A stretch of DNA of 11,565 nt. Origin: Bacteroidales bacterium (GTDB taxonomy: Bacteria > Bacteroidota > Bacteroidia > Bacteroidales > UBA932). Where the stretch lies: contig JAFUQW010000092.1 of assembly GCA_017472115.1 (NCBI GenBank), positions 1 through 11,565 on the forward strand. The letters run 5' to 3'. Shown here piece by piece: positions 7,377 to 11,565 of this stretch. The translations under genes and the position numbers were made by a program. The notes beneath the pieces were generated by a model that did not search any database, was not told the DNA's origin, and saw only the letters and a program-made list of their open reading frames with translations. Numbering within the stretch: position 1 is the first letter of the stretch; the number at the start of each line of letters is the position of its first letter.

Positions 7377-8567
7377 TTATTTCCACCAGTCATCCTTGGT
7401 TGACTCGACCTTGCGGGCCGTCTCCATATCCGTAACGGATGGCAGGTTCACAAAGAAATCCACACCGGTCTTTTCCTCAAGCTCTGCTACCGTCATCGAC
7501 TGATTCATCACATTGCCGGAATAAGGTTTGTGGTCATACCAGAAGGCACATGCGGTGTAGCCACCCGTCTGCGCGGTGATGCCGAGAGTTCCATCCTTCT
7601 TGTAGCCGAGAAGAGCCTTGTAGTAGGCTACAGGCACAGTTACTTCCTTGCCTTCATTGTCATATGCATAATCCGACGAACCATCCACGACACAGCCTGT
7701 CACCACATACAAGGTATCCATCGACCTTGACCATTCCCTCACTCTTCCTTCCAGATCCGCCCAGGCAAAACCGTTGAAATCATGCCGCTGCGGAGTCATG
7801 TTGGTAAAATAGAAGGTCTGGACATTGGCATCATAGTTATATCTGTCGGCTGAAGGAAGCTGATGTCCTCTGTCATATCTTGTGTCCGTCGGACTCTTGA
7901 ACCCCTTGTACAGGACAGGCTGATATTCTTCCGGAATCTTCGGATCAAGGCCCCATTCATCAGTCCTGGATCCGCTTCCTATAAGCCCCTTGTTGAGAGG
8001 ATACGCCACCCAGTGGGAAACCATAGCAACAGGGTCATAGTCAAAAGACCAGCTGCGCATCGTCTTGCCTCCCACGACGTGGTCGTGCCAATAGAAATAG
8101 AGTCCGTCTCCGTCCTTGATTGCAGGAAGTTCGAGCCATCCTGTCGCCTTGTTCTCCTTGAGTACCGGCTCCGGATTCTGGGTCTGCTTCTCACCGGCGG
8201 CCTGAGTCAGTGCGGCCATAGAAGTGTTAGTCCCGCATTTGGCTTCCACCATGAGTTCTCTTTCCGTATCTTCCGGATTGGCCTCATAAGTAAGGATAAT
8301 GCCGTTCTGCTCCCCTTTTCCCGATGTCATGCTGAGTTCCGCCCATGCCTCGCTGCCTTCCTCGAAGGAAAGACTGAGAGTCCATGCACCCGCGGTCTTT
8401 ACAGAAACGAATGTAGAGCCGGAGGTATTTCCTACTTCCGGATTTCTAAGCGAAACGGTCACGGAATCATCTACAGCCGGCAGCGGCTCATCGCAGCACC
8501 ACACTGCGAGAGCCGTCACCGCCGCCGACACCGCCAGAAGCAGGAATTTCTTATGCTTCTTGCGCAT
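7377..8567 (-). CDS. BACON-domain DNA/RNA non-specific endonuclease, lipoprotein
   Basis: A 396-residue member of the DNA/RNA non-specific endonuclease family (Serratia nuclease, NUC1/EndoG, beta-beta-alpha-metal fold), which cuts single- and double-stranded DNA and RNA. DRGH is at 232-235 within DRGHQLPSADR. Using the commonly cited Serratia numbering, the spacings match: H235 with catalytic H89, N256 with N110, N265 with Mg-ligand N119, E273 with E127, R277 with R131 and R233 with R87. The catalytic domain spans about 140-390. Before it, residues about 35-123 form a BACON-like beta domain (VTVSLRNPEVG to LTQAAGE), a binding or spacing module in Bacteroidota. The signal region ends VWCCDEP; Cys24 or Cys25 would be lipidated although neither lipobox is ideal, and the DE that follows suits surface export. 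The start is fixed by the signal peptide and lies 2 bases after the preceding stop. Confidence 0.93.
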   Translation of the reverse strand: MRKKHKKFLLLAVSAAVTALAVWCCDEPLPAVDDSVTVSLRNPEVGNTSGSTFVSVKTAGAWTLSLSFEEGSEAWAELSMTSGKGEQNGIILTYEANPEDTERELMVEAKCGTNTSMAALTQAAGEKQTQNPEPVLKENKATGWLELPAIKDGDGLYFYWHDHVVGGKTMRSWSFDYDPVAMVSHWVAYPLNKGLIGSGSRTDEWGLDPKIPEEYQPVLYKGFKSPTDTRYDRGHQLPSADRYNYDANVQTFYFTNMTPQRHDFNGFAWADLEGRVREWSRSMDTLYVVTGCVVDGSSDYAYDNEGKEVTVPVAYYKALLGYKKDGTLGITAQTGGYTACAFWYDHKPYSGNVMNQSMTVAELEEKTGVDFFVNLPSVTDMETARKVESTKDDWWK

Positions 8568-8569
8568 TT

Positions 8570-10666
8570 TTACTCTGTTATTGCTTTAAGTCCGATGAAT
8601 ATCACACGACCATTCGCTTTATCTGTAGTCTCAACTTTCACATCTATGGCTTCAGACGCATTGACTTCGATTTCATAATAATCATCTGAAGTAACGGTAA
8701 TTGTATAAGGAGGATTACCTGTAGCACCGGCATTTGCCTTCGGTGTAATGGAAGCGACTTCCTTCCCATCAACAGAAGCCTTGACAGTTGCGGTCTTGCC
8801 TTTCCATGCTATAAGATAGAATCCCACCTTCTTTGTTCCTGCAGGTATATGAAGAACAGCATCACCCGTCAATGAACCTGTTCCAAGCTTCAGCATGTCG
8901 TTTACGGCAACACCGTTTACTGTTCCTGTCTGAGCATTGTTGCCTGATGTCTTGTCATATGCCTTCTCTCCGAGTGTCCATGTAATTCCCTGTGGGTCAT
9001 ATTCTCCAGCCTCACCGGTATTATCATCACCAGAATCTCCTGCGTCATCACCGCCTTCACCGGCTACATGGCTGATATAATATGCCGGAATCTTGCTTCC
9101 GCCACCCTGAGGAGTGCCGTTGTACTCGCCTCTGAGAGTACCGAGAGTAACGGTGTCACCCACCTTCAGACCAAGCTGAGAAAAAGACTTGTCATTGCTT
9201 CCTACCCACTTCGAAGTCATGCCATAGATAAGAACACTTCCTGTCTCATCCTCAATGACGAAATTGCCCCAGTCCTCTTTCTGGATTTCAGTGATCTTGC
9301 CGGTAAGCTCATACCAGTCGGTCTCGCTCACTTCCTTCGTCTTGAACTCTGCGACAGTCACCTTTGTAAGCGAAGCAGGCTTGCCGTCTGCATTACCTGT
9401 GTTGTCACCGCCGCCGTCAACGCTACCTGTGCCGAAATCCTTTGACACGCCCTGAGTGAAATCTATTGCTGTGCCTGCTGAGGCAGTAGAAGAAAGATTC
9501 ACATTATCGATACGATATCCGTCAACATCATCGGCAATCTTCTCAAATACGATCGAGAGTGCTGATGTCGATGCAGGAACACTGAATGCAGCGACAGCAT
9601 CATCGAACTCAGTTCCGTTCGCAGTAACCGATAGAGGGAGTTCAACCCACTTCGCCTTGTCGGCACTCAGCCATACCTTGAATGCTGAAGAGCTGAATTC
9701 CTTTTTGTAGTTGCCCGGCGAACCGCAGATGACATTGAAACTCAATTCAAGAGAAGCAGCTTCACCAAGGGCTATATCCTGAACAGCAAGATATGCTCCG
9801 CCCTTTGGCAGCCAGATATTATTGTTACCTGAAGTAGCTCTTGGCGACGCACTCTTGAACGAGTATGTCACGTTAGCCACACCGGAACCCTTTTCATTCT
9901 TCCATCCGTCAAACTCGTCACAGTATGGCCACTTGTCATTGACCTTGGCAGAAGTCTCCTTGTCGAAGTCATTGAAATAGATAGCATTAACCGGCTCTTC
10001 AGGTCCGCCCTGAGAACCTTCTGTGAAAGATTCTATGATAGCATCAACCACTTCATGCTGGCTCTTCTTTTCGTAGAACTCATACTTGCCCTGGAGCACC
10101 ACGGTACCTCCGTTCTTGATCTTGTCTGTCCACTCGGCCTTGCTCTCGGCTGTCACAGAATAGACATAGATCTTTCCGGTCTCGTCAGTGATGTCGAAAC
10201 TGCAGTAAGTCGCATTGAAGCCTGACACGGTACCTGAGAGTCTGTAATAGTTCTCGGTGTCCGCCTTATCGATGAATTCCTTCACGGTCAGAGCCTCTAC
10301 GCCACCGGTTTCGCCGTCCGGTCCTTCCTGACTTACAGTAAAAGCCTTCTCCACCATTCCGATGGTAACGGTAACCTTGGCAGAACGGTTACCTTTGGTG
10401 TTTTCAGTAACAGTGACGGTAAGGGTCTGCTCATTATTGGATCCCTGTCCGCTCTCCGGAGTCACTGCGATCCAGTCAGCATCATACTCGACCCTCCACT
10501 CACGGGTTGCCGTAAATCTCAGGTCAAGTGATCCTGCATCCTTAGTGAATTCGATATCAGTGGCACCAAGTGTCACATCCGGCATGCCGAGCTGCTCCAC
10601 CTGCTCGCAACCGACTAAAGCCGCCATAGCCATGATAAGGCCGGCAAAAAAACTTCTGATTTTCAT
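8570..10666 (-). CDS. Multidomain BACON and OB-fold lipoprotein, first gene of the nuclease cluster
   Basis: A 698-residue surface lipoprotein with no enzymatic motif that I can see. The signal ends ALVGC (Cys20) followed by EQVEQ. The domains I infer are: BACON-like (about 31-115, with ADWIAVTPESGQG); OB-fold 1 (about 123-215, with FDITDETGKIYVYSV); a jelly-roll or choice-of-anchor-like beta-sandwich (about 226-403, starting IYFNDFD and ending YRIDNVNLSS); OB-fold 2 (about 433-537, with FVIEDETGSVLIYGMTSKW); an acidic Gly/Asp linker (538-556); and a C-terminal beta domain (557-698). The two OB folds resemble each other, the DUF5689 lipoprotein, the partial gene at the right edge, and the OB folds known from YhcR-type nucleases. 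A promoter-like site precedes it. The nuclease gene follows after 2 bases. I infer nucleic-acid capture at the cell surface. Exact domain borders are uncertain. Confidence 0.85.
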   Translation of the reverse strand: MKIRSFFAGLIMAMAALVGCEQVEQLGMPDVTLGATDIEFTKDAGSLDLRFTATREWRVEYDADWIAVTPESGQGSNNEQTLTVTVTENTKGNRSAKVTVTIGMVEKAFTVSQEGPDGETGGVEALTVKEFIDKADTENYYRLSGTVSGFNATYCSFDITDETGKIYVYSVTAESKAEWTDKIKNGGTVVLQGKYEFYEKKSQHEVVDAIIESFTEGSQGGPEEPVNAIYFNDFDKETSAKVNDKWPYCDEFDGWKNEKGSGVANVTYSFKSASPRATSGNNNIWLPKGGAYLAVQDIALGEAASLELSFNVICGSPGNYKKEFSSSAFKVWLSADKAKWVELPLSVTANGTEFDDAVAAFSVPASTSALSIVFEKIADDVDGYRIDNVNLSSTASAGTAIDFTQGVSKDFGTGSVDGGGDNTGNADGKPASLTKVTVAEFKTKEVSETDWYELTGKITEIQKEDWGNFVIEDETGSVLIYGMTSKWVGSNDKSFSQLGLKVGDTVTLGTLRGEYNGTPQGGGSKIPAYYISHVAGEGGDDAGDSGDDNTGEAGEYDPQGITWTLGEKAYDKTSGNNAQTGTVNGVAVNDMLKLGTGSLTGDAVLHIPAGTKKVGFYLIAWKGKTATVKASVDGKEVASITPKANAGATGNPPYTITVTSDDYYEIEVNASEAIDVKVETTDKANGRVIFIGLKAITE

Positions 10667-10708
10667 TTTATCTGCAATTTATATGTTAATATTCTATTCT
10701 TGAACTTA

Positions 10709-10740
10709 CAAATATAATCTTCACTCGCCACATTTCCAAT
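10709..10740 (-). promoter_or_regulatory. Bacteroidota-type promoter for the nuclease cluster
   Basis: On the minus strand, TATATTTG (10716-10709) is an exact match to the -7 consensus TAnnTTTG. ATTG (10740-10737) matches three of four bases of the -33 element TTTG, with a 20-base gap, which is the usual spacing. It lies about 40 bases upstream of the ATG at 10666 and downstream of the preceding terminator, where the cluster's promoter would be expected. Confidence 0.6.
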
Positions 10741-10752
10741 AGCTTGGCACAC

Positions 10753-10784
10753 AAAAAATCCGGCGGCCCTTACGGGGCGCCGGA
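10753..10784 (-). terminator. Intrinsic terminator of the preceding OB-fold gene
   Basis: A GC-rich inverted repeat (left arm 10759-10769, right arm 10775-10784, loop 10770-10774) forms a 10-pair stem with one bulged base. On the minus strand it is followed by six T residues (10758-10753). It lies 36 bases past the stop codon at 10821 and just before the next promoter, and there is no T-tract on the plus-strand side, so it acts on minus-strand transcription. Confidence 0.9.
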
Positions 10785-10820
10785 AATGGATTTGTTTATG
10801 AATCTGTTTTTGCTTTTCCT

Positions 10821-11565
10821 TTACGGAAGAGTAACCTCAAGCATAGCGTTTCCACGAGCTGGAACTGCCCAGTAAGCACCCCAATCTTTCCAAAGAAGAG
10901 CAGAAACATATGTCTTGCCAGAAGAAACATACTTAGCAACAGCCTCTCTTGGGTATGTCAAATACCACATAATACCGTCTGCAGTCTTTTCTGTCTTAAC
11001 TGTAATTTCCTTATCATCTAAGAGCATGGATACCAAGTTACCCTCTGCATCGACTGCACCCTCATGCTCATTCCAACATAAATTTGTACCAGTTGTAGTC
11101 CAGCCCCACCATACAGTAGCCGTACCGTTACCATCACAGAAATTCACATCAAGATAGTTTGCACCATCCAATGCCGCAACCGATGTCACGCGTACATAGA
11201 GGTTCGTCGCATCAGCATAAGCCTTGATTTCTTTCATCAATGCGTCATCAGTAGCATCAGCACCATTTGTAAATGATGCAGCAGTCTCCCATGGATCAAC
11301 TGCAGGTGCACCTTCCTCGTGAGAGAGGTAGTAAGCAGGGCCGCCTACCTGATCCTCACCGTTGTAAGAGTCTCTCTTACCTACGAGAGTAACGATGTCA
11401 CCTTCCTTGAGTCCGAGGTTAGCGAATGACTTGTCGTTCTTTGTTACGTAAGATGTAGTAAGACCGTACACATATACTGATGCGCCGTCCTCACCTACGA
11501 GGTCAAAGTTACCGTAAGTCTCGTTAACAAGGTTTGCGATAGTACCTGTAACCTTGCACCATGTA
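10821..11565 (-). CDS. C-terminal part of an OB-fold protein paralogous to the 698-residue lipoprotein, start beyond window
   Basis: The frame is open from the right window edge (first complete codon ends at 11564) to the TAA at 10823-10821, giving 247 visible residues. An internal GTG at 11471 is not a credible start because the OB fold begins before it. The first part, from WCKVTGTIANLV through FDLVGEDGASVYVYGLTTSY to AYYLSHEEG, is an OB fold very like OB-fold 2 of the next gene: both carry NDKSF, LGLK, GD.VTL, YNG and AYY.SH in order. It is followed by a Trp-rich beta-sandwich-like domain of about 160 residues (with TVWWGWTTTG and LLWKDWGAYWAVPARG) that the paralogue lacks. That domain could be of CBM9- or DOMON-like type, but I cannot confirm this. 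It is probably exported like its paralogue, though its signal peptide is out of view. It is separated from the nuclease cluster by a terminator. Confidence 0.85.
   Translation of the reverse strand, partial: TWCKVTGTIANLVNETYGNFDLVGEDGASVYVYGLTTSYVTKNDKSFANLGLKEGDIVTLVGKRDSYNGEDQVGGPAYYLSHEEGAPAVDPWETAASFTNGADATDDALMKEIKAYADATNLYVRVTSVAALDGANYLDVNFCDGNGTATVWWGWTTTGTNLCWNEHEGAVDAEGNLVSMLLDDKEITVKTEKTADGIMWYLTYPREAVAKYVSSGKTYVSALLWKDWGAYWAVPARGNAMLEVTLP

Noticed and set aside
7863..8678. 271-codon plus-strand reading frame
   Set aside because: It is antisense to the nuclease gene and the end of the 698-residue gene; the minus strand carries the conserved active site.
11469..11471. GTG start for a 216-residue protein at the right edge
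   Set aside because: The OB-fold sequence continues in frame before this codon to the window edge, so the true start is outside.

Overview
The window reads as a chromosomal stretch of a Bacteroidota organism, most likely order Bacteroidales. Evidence: Bacteroidota-type secreted proteins (BACON domains, a DUF5689-type lipoprotein, a TonB-dependent receptor with an N-terminal carboxypeptidase-regulatory-like domain), many lipoprotein signal peptides, A-rich leaders without strong Shine-Dalgarno motifs, and a promoter matching the Bacteroidota -7/-33 consensus (TAnnTTTG/TTTG). No genus can be named from sequence alone. All seven genes lie on the minus strand, so transcription runs from high to low coordinates.

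Layout in transcription order. (1) 11565-10821: C-terminal part of a secreted OB-fold protein whose start is outside the window, followed by a strong intrinsic terminator at 10753-10784. (2) A promoter-like site at 10709-10740 opens a five-gene cluster: a 698-residue BACON/OB-fold lipoprotein (10666-8570), a BACON plus DNA/RNA non-specific endonuclease lipoprotein (8567-7377), a secreted endonuclease/exonuclease/phosphatase-fold enzyme (7353-6280), a TonB-dependent outer-membrane receptor (6153-3169) and a DUF5689-type OB-fold lipoprotein (3091-2021). (3) A 325-base spacer full of dispersed repeats (1696-2020). (4) An M3-family dipeptidyl carboxypeptidase lipoprotein, cut by the left edge (1695-1).

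The five-gene cluster looks like a system for capturing and degrading extracellular nucleic acid. Surface lipoproteins with OB folds would bind the polymer, the DRGH nuclease would cut it, the TonB-dependent receptor would import fragments, and the EEP-family enzyme would work on products in the periplasm. There is no SusD homologue; the DUF5689 lipoprotein occupies the place where a SusD would normally sit. Domain identities are read from motifs. The joint function is inference.

The second theme is a family of about 26-base dispersed repeats (core GTCATTCTGAACG...GAAGAATCT), present as inverted pairs, single copies and truncated tandem arrays in the three larger spacers. Three of these spacers have repeat sequence beginning 6 nt after the upstream stop codon. 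The repeats generate spurious reading frames that should not be annotated as genes.
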